Below, in pieces: positions 1 to 10,750 of a stretch of 64,000 nt of DNA. Position 1 is the first letter of the stretch; each line of letters opens with the position of its first letter. The translations under genes and the position numbers were made by a program. Source of the stretch: Sipunculus nudus. Its lineage: Eukaryota > Annelida > Sipuncula > Golfingiida > Sipunculidae. The DNA lies in the NCBI GenBank assembly GCA_026874595.1, contig CM049307.1, positions 92,356,330 to 92,420,329 on the forward strand, read 5' to 3'. Below the pieces are notes generated by a model. It was not told the origin of the DNA. It was given only the letters and a program-made list of their open reading frames with translations, and made no database searches.

Positions 1-1070
1 AAGAAGAAAGATTGTTACATTTCATCGAGGTGTAAAACAGTGCTAAAATAACGAGAGGGTTCACTCCGCATGCGCCATATCGAAAATTGAGAAACTACTG
101 CCGCCACGCGGTTGCGGGGTAACAAAAACGGCTGCAGGCCTGTAAAGCAAACAAGACTATTTTAACTAGTTTTCAATGGGGCCCTAGTGGTTGGAGCCTT
201 ACCAACAGTTCCTACTCTGTGATTGTTAGTAAGCAGATTTTTATGGATCCAAAATCAGGAAAGAGAAATCCGATAAAAAGGGATAACGAGGGGACATATT
301 GGGTACTCAAATCATGTTTTTTTTTTTCACAATGACTTTATTTTGGATGTCCAACGAGACATTAACAATAAGCTTCCTTTCAATTAGGAAAGACATTTCT
401 ACATCCAAAGGCTAAGATGTGTACACTGTCCGACTTTATTAGTCCTCAAAATTAGGTCTTCTGCTTGTAGCTCACAGAATATAAATCAGTGTCTAATTTC
501 AGGATCCAAAGAAAACCTGCCAAGGACCTCTATGGATATCATATTACAAGGTTCTAGGTCAAACACGAAAGTTTTGTGTCCTGCCTGTCTGGGTGTTAAC
601 AATCATATAACTGGCCAGTCGTTTGCAGAATATGTGTCACCGTAGCCTAGTAGTAAAATTTCCATGAAGATTTGCCCAGAACGTCCTTGGATGTTGAGTT
701 AGAAGATTCTCTGCTTGAAAGGCACGTCCACACTGATCACTGCACTGAGCTCCTTTTTTATGTTTTACTCCCTTGATTTTGAGATTTTTAAGTTTGGTTT
801 CACCTAGTGTCCTGGAACCTTGTGTGTTTATTGTTACCCCCCCCCCCCCCCCCCCACCACCACCACCAGGTTAAACATGGTTTACTATACAGGAAAATGG
901 CTAGATATCTCAAGTTAGGTGTGTTCTTGAAATAAGGGTGCCAAAAGAACCTCTTTTTCTTGTACAGAAGACTAGCTTCGCCACCTATGATCTTTTTTTA
1001 TGTTTTGTGCCGTTAAATACCCCCGTCACTTCCACTTGAGAATAGCATAAGACACAAAAAAAATCATTAT
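1..1070. other. AT-rich sequence without recognisable genes
   Basis: No open frame of useful length and no protein motif is seen on either strand. The stretch has a 19-base poly-C tract at 837-855 followed by a short (CCA)n run, and several T runs. It could be intron or intergenic DNA. Confidence 0.6.
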
Positions 1071-1440
1071 GGCCAAAAAATAAAAAAAAAGGTTGGCTTC
1101 TCAGGCACTTTTTTTCAGAAATCTGCGCGAGGGGGATTCATTTAATTATTTTCATTTTATTATATTTCGTTTTACTTTTTTATGTTTGTTTCGATAAAAA
1201 TTGATCATTGATTATTTGATCAGGAAAAGTTTGCTTATAATAGATGTTTTTTTTTGTAAACAAGTAAAAGTATTACATGACAGAGGAAATTTTATCCATA
1301 TTGTATTATTGTATCTTCTTAAAAGCTGTCCGAGCTGCTGGAGCTCATATTGGTAACTTTATTGAAAATTAGAATACAAATGTTGATGCAGGAGGTTAAA
1401 ATTGACGCACGCGGTGCCTGAGAACCCTATTTTTTGTTTG
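1071..1440. mobile_element. Harbinger-type MITE, family 1, degraded copy
   Basis: About 370 bp that aligns end to end with the better preserved copy at 53912-54261. It starts GGCCAAAAAATAAAAAA and contains CTTCTCAGGCAC near the left end and GGTGCCTGAGAACC near the right end, which are inverted complements. Shared internal blocks include TGTTTCGATAAAAAT, AAACAAGTAAAAG and GCTGCTGGAGCTCA. There is no coding capacity, so it is non-autonomous. The right terminus has decayed and no target duplication is readable here; superfamily is taken from the other copy, which has a TAA duplication. Confidence 0.75.
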
Positions 1441-3060
1441 ATATCATCACTGACATAAATAATAAGATTAAATCTTTGATTTTTTAGATCACAAGCTTAA
1501 TGGTCAAGTTCACACGACCAACATTTGGAAGAGCCTCTAAAAAATATCCATTTTATCCAAAATTCAGCTGAGCGTCGAGGCCCATGGCTTCCTAGTTATG
1601 TATCGCATTTGGTCTGACATGAACAAGCAGGCAAAGATGCTGAGGTAGTATGACCGAAGTAGCTTTCAATTTCTAGGTTGTTTCCAGTTTGTCTCCATAA
1701 CATCACCATGAATATAAAAGCTTGATTACATGGAGCTGACATGTGTTCCATCTCTAAACATATCGTAGCTCTTTATTTAGTGACATCTCATTAAATATGA
1801 CAATGCAATGTCTTGAGAAGACGTTAATGGAACAAACCTTTTCTCCAATAAGTTTATTATAGCTGATACCAGGGCCCGTTGTCTTAGTCATTGATCTTAT
1901 TAATCAAAAGCGTTATTGAGATCAACAAAGGCCAAAGTTTAACCAGGGTTTTCCCTGCTGCTTTCATAGGTCTTACATTTAGCGGGAGAAAAGGCCCTAC
2001 AGTACAACTCTTTTTATAAAAAGTAATTCAAAAAGTAATGTTCAATAAGGTTATTTACAAAAGGTAAACGATTATTTTGAATCAAATACTATGTTCTACC
2101 ATAGCCAATCTGACAAAACATTTGACATTTTCCACCAGTATAAACTACTTTAAAAATGATATCTATGAACATTTAACAAAAAGTCAACACTTACACAATT
2201 ACCCTTGTATGTACTTAAAACCCTTATTATCTCTCAAGCGTGACTCATCATCATAGCATTTAATTAAATTGCTGATAACCAGAACATAATGCCAAAATAA
2301 AAGAATATGGAGTATGGAGTAAATTTCATCCATAAATATAAGTTTTCCGAAGTCAACATTCAAGACATATTTTTTTTTAAGTCGACAATCATGCGTTAAT
2401 ATTGTTATATAAATTAAAATTAATAATTGTAATAATTATAAATATTTATCTAATAAAACTATCATATGTTCAGATATGATATATTCCATATGCGAACTTT
2501 TTTTTTAATCAAATGCAGTAATTTTATTATGTCAATAAATATCGATTTTGTAAATTAATTTTTGCTTTCCCTTCCCCGACCGACCTACTTTTATAGGTTG
2601 TAAATCAGCTGACAAATAATCTCATGAATAAAATATTTTTTGAATCAATCGCACTGGCAAATTATGTGTCAAACTGAGTATTGCCAAAACGAATCACCAG
2701 TGTGTTGACTAAATGAAATCACCTTCTCCATTGAACCCCTGAGAGCCAGTTGTGTAACACAATCGTACGACCCGAAAATTAAGACTTTGCAATACAGTGT
2801 TGTTTCCCGATGCACCTGTGCCCTGCGTGACGCGTTCGTACAAAGTATCACATACATTTTCCTCTTGAGTTTGGTCTACGTGTACAGTAGGCTATAATTG
2901 TTACTTCACTGAGGGCATTTTAGTGATTTACTATTTTCAGTTATCTAGATTTCACCTCTTTAGCGATTGCTAAATAAAATATCGGCAATGTATGTTTCTT
3001 ATGAGGTCTGTAAATATGGGCTATATTTAATGTATATTCCCCTGCCCTTTTTAAACTCAT
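1441..3060. other. AT-rich non-coding stretch
   Basis: Contains only short chance frames, A/T runs and no motif I recognise on either strand. The 62-codon frame at 2669-2857 on the minus strand has no protein-like composition. Confidence 0.5.
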
Positions 3061-3079
3061 TTTTTTTTAATTTTTCATT

Positions 3080-3770
3080 ATATTTTAATTTAAATAAGCA
3101 AATTTAAAAATCTGTATCGAACTGTCAACAGTGTGTTTTTGCTGTGACGATGTGGAAATTATGAGTTGTTATATTTTTAATATTTAGATTCAAGCTTTTA
3201 TATGAATAAAATAAGAAAGGTCACATTTTTACATGATTAATCAGTAACAAGCAAATTTAACATATAATTCTGTTTTTAAAGACAACATTTGCGATTGTCA
3301 ATTTTATATTAAGTATTTCGCTGTGGTGTTGATATAATGTTGAAATGAGTTGTCAAACATATATTTTTTTATTAAATATTAAAATGTAAGCATGTACATA
3401 GATATATTAGAAAGGTTACATTTGCTTTAACCATTAATTAATAATAAGCGAATCTAACTCCTAATTCTGTATCGAAAAAGCAATACACGATTATGTATTT
3501 GTGAAAAGATAACCGTGTACTCCTCTGTCGCGTTGTAGAAATAATGAATTGCCGTATTTATTAAATTAATTTTCAAGAGTATACATGAAATATGAAGGTA
3601 ACATTTTTAACATCATTAAATTACAAGCAAATTTCACTAATAATTGTATCCAAAAACATCATATGCGATGAAGTATAACGGTGTATATTTGCTTGAAGTT
3701 TGTGGAAATATTATTTCCGGCATGAACAAAACTAGGGTTATCTAATGCTGTGACTTTCGTGAAAGCGTCA
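3080..3770. repeat. Diverged tandem repeat, units of about 150-200 bp
   Basis: Four related blocks share the landmark AAGCAAATTTA followed by a TTCTGTATC-like sequence, with landmarks near 3096, 3249, 3446 and 3625. Each block also has a TATTAAAT-rich part, a GAAAGGT(C/A)ACATTTTTA-like part and a TGTGGAAAT-like part. Spacing is irregular (153, 197 and 179 bp), so this is an old, eroded array. The final part (3721-3770) recurs at 29420-29470. Confidence 0.5.
3721..3770 (+). repeat. Dispersed repeat piece, also at 29420-29470
   Basis: ATGAACAAAACTAGGGTTAT followed by CTAATGCTGTGACTTTCGTG recurs at 29420-29470 with a few changes. The upstream 50 bases (GGTGTATATTTGC...) are also shared. Two copies of an unassigned dispersed repeat. 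Confidence 0.6.
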
Positions 3771-4059
3771 TTATTTTTCCGTGTTTGTTGACAAAATGCT
3801 ATTGGAATTAAATAAATACTGCCATTGAATGAATATTGGGAATTAGTCTCCATAAAACTGAGAATTTGCTGAATGCGAAATTTGTTATATCACTTATTTG
3901 CATATACCCGTATATGCTGAAAGTAATTTACATTTTATCTCATGAACCGCGTCATAACCTACTGTCGAAGTAGGTTAAATACATGGCCGATCGGTTACTG
4001 AAATACTAGTATGAAACTCGAGCATTTTACAATTCATCATGATAATGATGTAATTTTTT

Positions 4060-4400
4060 CTATGATTAATATTGAATAAAACAATATCGTATTATTTTAC
4101 ATTTTTTAAAGTAGTTAACAAGGAGCAACACGTTTTTCTTGAACCAGTGGGGACTTGGTCTAGTCGTTTTGACTCTGTCACGTTTGAACATTTCTGAAGC
4201 TGTCAGGCCAGCACTAGAGACTCCTCTAAAGCATTTGACGTCATTCATGATTTAAGTTTAGCAACATCTCGCGTGTTAGAACCTTTCATATTATGACCTA
4301 GACTCTTTTCCTCACAATCTTTGCTTATTTTACGGGAGTACCAAAATCATCAGATGAAACTAAACCCTTTACCTATTCATCAGATCATGTACCAAATGAA
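4060..4400. repeat. Direct duplication, copy 1 (partner 5530-5865)
   Basis: The block matches 5530-5865 in the same orientation. The best conserved core, CACGTTTGAACATTTCTGAA followed by GCTGTCAGGCCAGCA, is nearly identical in both; flanking motifs TTTAGCAACATCT, GTTAGAACC and TATTATGA are shared. On the minus strand the core reads GLTASEMFKR in one frame in both copies, which may be chance or a trace of an old exon. Function unknown. Confidence 0.65.
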
Positions 4401-5529
4401 CTATGTTGATTTTTTTTTTTTTTTTAATTGGACGTTAATACATTTAGTGAGATTATCACAGCGTCCAAAAAAATGTTTCCTTCAGGACTTCCAAATGCTA
4501 AATGCTTGAAGTGTCTGTGTCCAGAGAACTGATGTTGATTTTAACAATGCTTGCTGTGTTGAGATGTCAGTAATACTCATTAAATAAGAAGACTAGCTTT
4601 CACAATAATAGAAACTAGCTGTACCCATGGAAAATCCACCGCCCTATAAAACAACACAGTTTTGCAAAGAGTTGGTATTGCATGAATATTGCATATTTCA
4701 GTGCCAAAATGTCCACAGAGAATTTGTCAATATTAACAGGAAAAACAAAATGTAATCAACAAAGAAAGGCAGAATGTCCAAAAAAAAAAATCATATGCAT
4801 AAATGCATCTTTGGAAAAGTGAGACATTCCTGTGAACTAGGAAAACGTATACACCTAGTGTTCCTTCTTGTCTGGTGTCTCAGCTTCTTGTCTTCATAAA
4901 ACGGAAAACGCTCGCTATTGAAAGCAGATTCACGTGGACATGTGTTCATCGCTAGAATTTAACTTTTACTTCCATTCCTTTTGAGGAGTTACACTGGATA
5001 TGGGGATATGGGGGTGGCATGAAAATCCCAAAAAGGGCCCCCTGAAAAAGCGTGACACCTGTGGGGATAATATTAAAACTATTAATTTTGCAGCTTAATA
5101 GGATATTATCCCGCAAAAGAAAACAAACGTGTCCTAGAAGAACTCACCGACGATACGTGTGCGGAATTTTGAGAGTCAAATCAGAGCGGAAACAGGTAAA
5201 CCTTCTTTAAGAAAAAAAACATAAAAAACTACTAATTATAAAGATCGTCTTCTTCCCAAACACTTCATATGGACCCCTGGCCCCTTCATCTGGTTTTCCT
5301 CTAAAATAAGCCCACAAATTCTCAGTAATAAACTATTTGTATTGGTCTAAGCCTATACTGACATCTATGGTATGGATGGCATGAGACATGTTGGTTGAAC
5401 CCGCTACAATCAATGTCCATACCATGGATCGTATCAGGTGACTGGTATTTCTGCATTTAATGTATTAAAAAAATTCATGTTTTTTAAAGAGAATAATTAA
5501 TCCTGTGACAATAAAGTTAAGTGTCATAT

Positions 5530-5865
5530 TTAATATTGGACTAAAACATATATATCGTTTTCTACATTTTTGAGTTTTTTACCAGGAAAACTTAGTTTCC
5601 TTCGGACCAATGGGTATTTGGTCTTTTATTTATTTTTTTTAGCCTGTGACACGTTTGAACATTTCTGAAGCTGTCAGGCCAGCATTAGGTACCTCCCATA
5701 AATTATTTGACTGTATCAATGTTTTAAATTTAGCAACATCTGCTTTGTTAGAACCTTCAATATTATGATACAGACTCTTTCTTTACAGTGTTGTTTGCTT
5801 ATTTTAGGATGGAGTATAAAGATCATAAGATGAAACCGTATAATTTAACAATTCATCATATGATT
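5530..5865. repeat. Direct duplication, copy 2 (partner 4060-4400)
   Basis: Second copy, 1.47 kb downstream, same orientation. The minus-strand frame conserved in copy 1 is cut by a stop a few codons after the core, so a shared active protein is unlikely. Confidence 0.65.
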
Positions 5866-6597
5866 TTAACTACTACTAGTTTCAAGAGTTAAGCGTTTAG
5901 GTGCATGCCGGCAAGCATGTCAGTTTCAGAGTCACATCTGGTTTACGTGACTGGTTTCTCCCTTATTGACGCTTTCATGTCAGTCTCGCAATAACGTCCA
6001 GGTGGGCATTCATACGGTTATCCGGGCGACGACAAGAACGCGTTTTGGGTGCACACATTAATCGGGCAAAATTTATCATCAGAGGCCAAGTCGCAGGCGT
6101 TATCCTCATCACAATGGAGGCAGGCGACGATATCCTTCTAAATATTGCTGTTGGCTTAAAAATACCTGCCGACAAGATGTAGAAGTAAAGGGGCAGACAC
6201 TGGGTCCAGTTTATTAAACAAAGACGTGAACCGGGCCCTGTAGCAATAAGAATGAAAATGACTTCAGCCCCGAAACCCCACTTGGGCAAACCCGAGATTT
6301 AAGTTTGTTGCAGTAACTTTTTTTTAGCCAAGACCGGTTTGAGCCCTGGAAGGCCCCTTTTGATTTGGAAATCGAACCTAGGGGAGATATTTTATTGATT
6401 AACCTTTCTGTTGAGTTTTATCAAAATCTATAAAAGCCCCGATAAGTTATCGCGGCGAAACTAATAGTTAACAGACGGACAGTGGGTATACAATAATATG
6501 TCTAAGACGGGCGTATACAAAGTTATCAAACCACGAGAGTACTAAAAAAAAACAGCACTTTAAAATCAATAATCTGCATGCGAGTATGAATGTATAT
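5866..6597. other. Non-coding stretch with one 104-codon minus-strand frame
   Basis: The minus-strand frame at 5975-6289 is 104 codons and the locally higher GC makes it stand out, but I find no family motif in it and no splice or promoter context. It is left unassigned. Confidence 0.35.
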
Positions 6598-6609
6598 TTA
6601 TAGAGAGAA

Positions 6610-6923
6610 CAATAGGATTTTAAAAGTTGAGAAAAAAGATGTTAATATAATCAAATTAACAGGATCTTCAGGTTCTTCCTTCGCTATATTATGTAAAACT
6701 GTAGTTGCTAAAATAATTGCTTTCTTAGGTTCTACCCGAAAAAAAACCCCGAAAAAATGCGTCTGAATCTTTCCTTCCAAACTCTTATTGAACTCTGTAC
6801 ATAATTGCGTGTCCTGATATGTGATCTGTTATAAGTTTCATTGACACCACACGGGAAATGGAAAACAATATGAAAACTGTCAAAAGGAGACGACAAAGAA
6901 AATGGGATGGTATGGTTATTCAA
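6610..6923 (-). pseudogene. PIF/Harbinger transposase C-terminal fragment (HARBI1-like)
   Basis: Two overlapping minus-strand frames together give the end of a DDE_Tnp_4 (HARBI1-type) transposase. The first carries YNRSHIRTRN and VWKERFRRIF, matching the family pattern YNxxHxxTRxxIExxFGxWKxRF; the second carries the following region ending ATTVLHNIA, the conserved ILHN motif. The change of frame lies near 6735, inside an A-rich run. Only about the last 80 residues of a protein usually near 350-400 residues are left, and the DDE catalytic part is absent. It probably belongs to a different copy than the fragment at 8120-9060, since both contain the same C-terminal region. Confidence 0.8.
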
Positions 6924-7500
6924 ATAATTATGATATAGAATGATAATGGAAGAAAGGGTAAATATTTATCAACCCCAATCGTGTTAGATTATATATTGTT
7001 ATTATATATTATTATGTGCCGAGGGATGTCCAATTAAATGGCACACATTTTTTGTTTACATGAGCATTAACAGAACAAATTTTAAACAAATTTTAAATAT
7101 TTTCATTTAATTTATTTACATGAACATTACAAATACATGCTGTTATGACTTTTTTATATTTAATGGGAAATTCCATATTCCCACTTAATTTTATCTTTTA
7201 TTCATGTTTTAGTATTGGATTTAATATTATTATAAACAAGTAAAATTGTATTTGGTTTCGTAAGAAATAGCACCTTTTATGACAAGAGCAAGTAAGGAGG
7301 TTTGATATTACTTTAAACACCAATCCTGTATATCAGTTGAAATAAATGTTCATATAACTGTTGTTGAAAAAAAAATTATTTGGGATACAGCATATATAAA
7401 TCAAGTGGTACTTATTTTCTTTATGTATTTTCAATTATAACATACTAAGAGCAAAATACCTAAATCTAAATGCATTTATATAGGGTAACATATACCTTTT
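6924..7500. other. AT-rich spacer
   Basis: No gene seen. It ends in a pyrimidine run (TTTTTTTTTTTTCAG) that serves as the 3' splice site of the next exon. Confidence 0.5.
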
Positions 7501-7509
7501 TTTTTTCAG

Positions 7510-7680
7510 CACAAGAAAGCAGTTAAGCAAACTGGTGGCCCATCCCCACAGGAGTTGTCAATAGTTACCCAACAGGTGGTTGAGCTGCTAGGTGGTGAGA
7601 CAGTGGTTCTTGATGGGGAGGAATATACAGTTTATATATTTATGTCACAGAGCTTAGGTTGGAATCCAAGCAAATCTTAG
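7510..7680 (+). CDS. Last exon of Harbinger Myb/SANT-like DNA-binding protein
   Basis: A 56-codon open stretch starts right after a strong acceptor (poly-T then CAG at 7507-7509) and ends at TAG 7678-7680. It begins HKKAVKQTGGPSPQELS. PIF/Harbinger elements encode a second Myb/SANT-like protein that helps the transposase bind DNA and enter the nucleus; its region after the trihelix has a K-x-TGGGPxP-x-xLT motif, matched here apart from one missing G. It converges on the minus-strand transposase at 8120-9060, the usual layout of an autonomous Harbinger. Upstream exons with the Myb domain are not found, so the gene is likely partial. Confidence 0.6.
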   Translation, partial: HKKAVKQTGGPSPQELSIVTQQVVELLGGETVVLDGEEYTVYIFMSQSLGWNPSKS

Positions 7681-8119
7681 ATTCTCCCGAAAAATTAGAC
7701 TTAAACGTTATGTCTGTAGCATTGCTAAAATAAAAAAAAATATATATATATATATATAAATGCCACAGCATTATAACATGGATGAAAAGGTACTGTGTAT
7801 TACATTCAACTTATTAAACACTATTTTTGGATGCATGATTCTATTCGTTCTTGATATATATTGCAGATAAACTTCAATGTTATAAATGGATTTTCCAGAT
7901 ATGGAACTAAAGCTCTCCATGTCAGATGAAGGGAAGAATCATAGTATGCCTTTTTAGTTGAATGTAAATAATAATAACGATAAGAATTTTTTAAAATGTT
8001 ATTGTTATTTGATTTTTATATGTAATATAAATTATAGTGATATACACAGTTAAATATCCTGTAATACACAACTATGTTCAAGCTAAACCAGGTGAGTGAA
8101 TGAATGAAATTTAAACTTC
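7681..8119. other. AT-rich spacer between convergent Harbinger genes
   Basis: Non-coding; includes a short (TA)n run at 7741-7758. It separates the Myb-like exon from the transposase C-terminus. Confidence 0.5.
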
Positions 8120-8545
8120 CTAATTGTACTTGATATTAATAACATGATGTAAACCATTCAAGTGTTGTATATTTTCAGTGTTACAGATAAATATATGAAA
8201 AATTTTTACACGACCGTACCAGGTTGTTCTACCAGGCTTGACCCTCAGACCCTCCAGCACACACCTGGATTGTGCCTTCAACACACCGATTGCATTATCA
8301 TTGCAATTTCTTGTTTTTATATTTGCCTGGTTGTATGTTGTCTGTTGTGGACCATTACAAATCAAGTAAGGGATGAGATGGTATGGACGAAGTGGATAGC
8401 CACTGTTACCTAGAAGATACGAGGGTTGTTGCACTTATGTGATCATTGATGCTACTCTCCCGGAAAATTCTTGACTCGTGCACTGACCCTGTCCACTTGG
8501 CAACAACGTTTGTACAAATCAGGTTGCCGTCACATATCAGCTGCA
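8120..8545 (-). pseudogene. PIF/Harbinger transposase, catalytic and C-terminal exon, frameshifted
   Basis: Read on the minus strand, a splice acceptor (T-run then TTGCAG near 8545) opens an exon that gives LQLICDGN, then KWTGSVHESRIF, matching the HARBI1 motif QxVCDxxxxxxxVxAxWPGSxHDSRIF, with the catalytic D of HDS replaced by E. After a one-base frameshift near 8434 the frame continues with YLLGNSGYPLRPY (family LLGDSGYPLxPY, D to N) and YNQANIKTRN...IGVLKAQSRC (family YNxAHxxTRNxIExxFGxLKxRF). The C-terminal LHN motif is no longer clear. Two acidic catalytic positions are altered, so the enzyme is dead as well as frameshifted. Confidence 0.85.
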
Positions 8546-8949
8546 AGAAAAAAAATAAATATTTTTATTAAATAAAGTAAGCCTCTATATACATGTCAAT
8601 TTAGTCATGTATATAATTATATATCTCTCTAGCTATCTAAATTATAAACTAAATTAAAAATTATTAAAATATAATGCATAATGAAAGACATAACATTTCA
8701 ATCATGTTTCATAACATCTGAATATTCTAGTATATAATTTGTTTGATTTTTTAACGTTATGGCTTATACAAATAAATGTGTTTTATTTTTAAGCACTCGA
8801 TTTAAACACCCAAAACTTCTAATTATATGTTATTTTCAAATTATATTCACCGAAGTATATAATTGCTTGATACAATAAATACATACGTATTTATATATAA
8901 CTGTACGTTGATCGAATGATACCCCTTTTGTTGACATACAGATGTTAAT

Positions 8950-9060
8950 CTAACCAGGGGCATGCAGTGCTGACACGAGTCCCATCGATACATCCTACCA
9001 CACTGGGAAAACTGGCAAACCTGAAGAAATCCCTTTTCAGTTTTTTACTAGGCCTTATGT
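8950..9060 (-). pseudogene. PIF/Harbinger transposase, upstream exon
   Basis: Minus-strand translation gives KRDFFRFASFPSVVGCIDGT followed by RVSTACP, matching the conserved HARBI1 stretch FPxVxGxIDGTHVxIxxP that holds the first catalytic Asp. It lies 5' of the exon at 8120-8545 with an AT-rich gap of about 400 bp. The motif usually found between them (YxNRKGxHSxNxQ) is missing, so either a short exon has been lost or deleted. Family-specific His after GT is Arg here. Confidence 0.75.
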
Positions 9061-9322
9061 GTTTGGAAAGGTTATCTGGGGAAAATAATACATACACATA
9101 TATTAAAGATTATTATGTTTACATTGATAATTCATTTAACAATAATTTTATGGTGAAATAGCTTACGCCACTACATCTATATGTACGATTCAGGTGGATT
9201 ATGATCAGTTCAATGTACTGCCAGCATAAATCATGAAGGTGAGGCCAGTTATCTAGTGTTAGGAACGGCGTCTAGCTAAAGTATCATATTATCGCTCAGC
9301 CATGGGGCGCCCAAGCAAAATC

Positions 9323-10750
9323 ATAATATATGTATAGTATATCTGAAAAGGGATGGCCTTATTATAACATTTGTAATTTATGTAATAGTAGGTGGGTTAA
9401 GTGACTTTTGACTTCAAGTCATGATGCAAAGGTCCCCTTTGGCATAGAAGTACCATAGGGTCATAGGAATAAATTTATCCAAAGACACAAGATAGATCTC
9501 CCTTAGTATGTGAAATTATGCAAATTTTTCAAAATGGCCGCCGAAAATACTCCAAACCTCATATGTTTGGTTCTGTTACAGCTATAACGACAAATTTTGT
9601 GTCAATATATATATTTTTGTGGTCAAGGAATCCAATGGAATAGGTTTCAAGATTGAGAAAACAATAGTTTTCTCCTTACCATGAAAGTCTGGGGTAAAAC
9701 AGGCACATTTCATTACTTATCATTGTTTTTCTTCCATCATGGTATCCTGAGACACTTCTTATCTATTTGCTTAGCATTGGGAGGTATTAAACACTTGTGA
9801 ATAGACCCTGTAGACGGACACAATCCTCATTTGACATACACAGAGCACAAAACAGGGGCGGATCCAGGATTTCACCCAGCAGGACAAATGAAAACCCTAA
9901 AAATAAAGGTCCTCAGTGCTGAAAAGGGGGGGGGGGGGGTCCAGGCGGCAAAATTTTGTCTGAAGCCCTTAAAAAACGTTGTTTCTGATGAAAAAGGGGG
10001 GGGGGGGTCCAAACCTTCTGGACCCCCCCCCCCCCCCTGGATCCGCTTCTTTAAAACCACAGCAATTTTAATGCATTAACTAGAGAATTACTGGTATGTG
10101 ACACTTACTTAATTTTTAGGCAGTACAATAAGGCTATACGGTTAGCTCAGATATACGGTTTGTTCTTTATTTAAAAATACCCGACTTAAATATCCACATT
10201 GTTGGTCTTGCATCAATATTTCCACACATGGTTCTATAAGTCGACACACATTGCTCTATATAAAACCAGCAAAATACATTAGGTCTTGGTTGCGGTTTTT
10301 CCGCATATACTGTCAGTCTATGTAATACATTATCTGGGTAATATGGCATAAAATGACCTTTCTCAACAGTACAGCATGTATGGGATATATACAAAACCAG
10401 AGTACCAGTACACAGGAATAGGCAGACATTCCTGTAGCAGAACACAATAAAGTTGCCAATTGTGGTTCCCAGAATCTAACATTTTGATTTGAAAGAATAT
10501 ATTGCTTGATACACATCTATCTCATGATCTATCCCATGATGGCCAACCCATAATAGTACATGATCAATGCTGAAAGCATAAAGGCCATCAGTCATTTACA
10601 CTCTTGGTGTTTATGCTTTGTCAATTAGTTTAGAGTTTTATAGGGAACTATCCTGAAAACTTGGTTCACATTTCTATTTGTTACAAGGGAACTGAAGGAA
10701 TTGGATGTCTTATATTTTAGTTGTGGATGAAATGATTGTTGAAGTAATCG
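9323..10750 (+). repeat. Left arm of a 4.9-kb inverted repeat
   Basis: Sequence from CATAATATATGTATAGTATA onward reappears, inverted, in 13115-14229. Similarity is high over the outer ~550 bp (for example GATGCAAAGGTCCCCTTTGG, and AAAATGGCCGCCGAAAATAC) and lower toward the centre, ending near GATGAAATGATTGTTGAAGT. The left arm is longer because it holds a 199-bp MITE at 9854-10052. Both arms have short related frames (for example YYPDNV in each), but the frames are broken and I recognise no family. Confidence 0.9.
9854..10052. mobile_element. MITE with AGGGGCGGATCCAGG terminal inverted repeat
   Basis: Starts AGGGGCGGATCCAGGATTT and ends CCTGGATCCGCTTCTTT, so the ends are imperfect inverted repeats. 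It is flanked by AAAAC at 9849-9853 and 10053-10057. The matching place in the right arm of the large inverted repeat (near 13700) has a single AAAAC with no insert, giving the empty site. Three poly-G/C tracts lie inside (9926-9939, 9996-10007, 10023-10037). Elements with this end sequence are common in marine invertebrate genomes as far as I recall; no coding capacity. Confidence 0.85.

Noticed and set aside
9831-10079. 82- and 62-codon frames rich in Gly or Pro
   Set aside because: They read through the poly-G/C tracts of a non-coding MITE.
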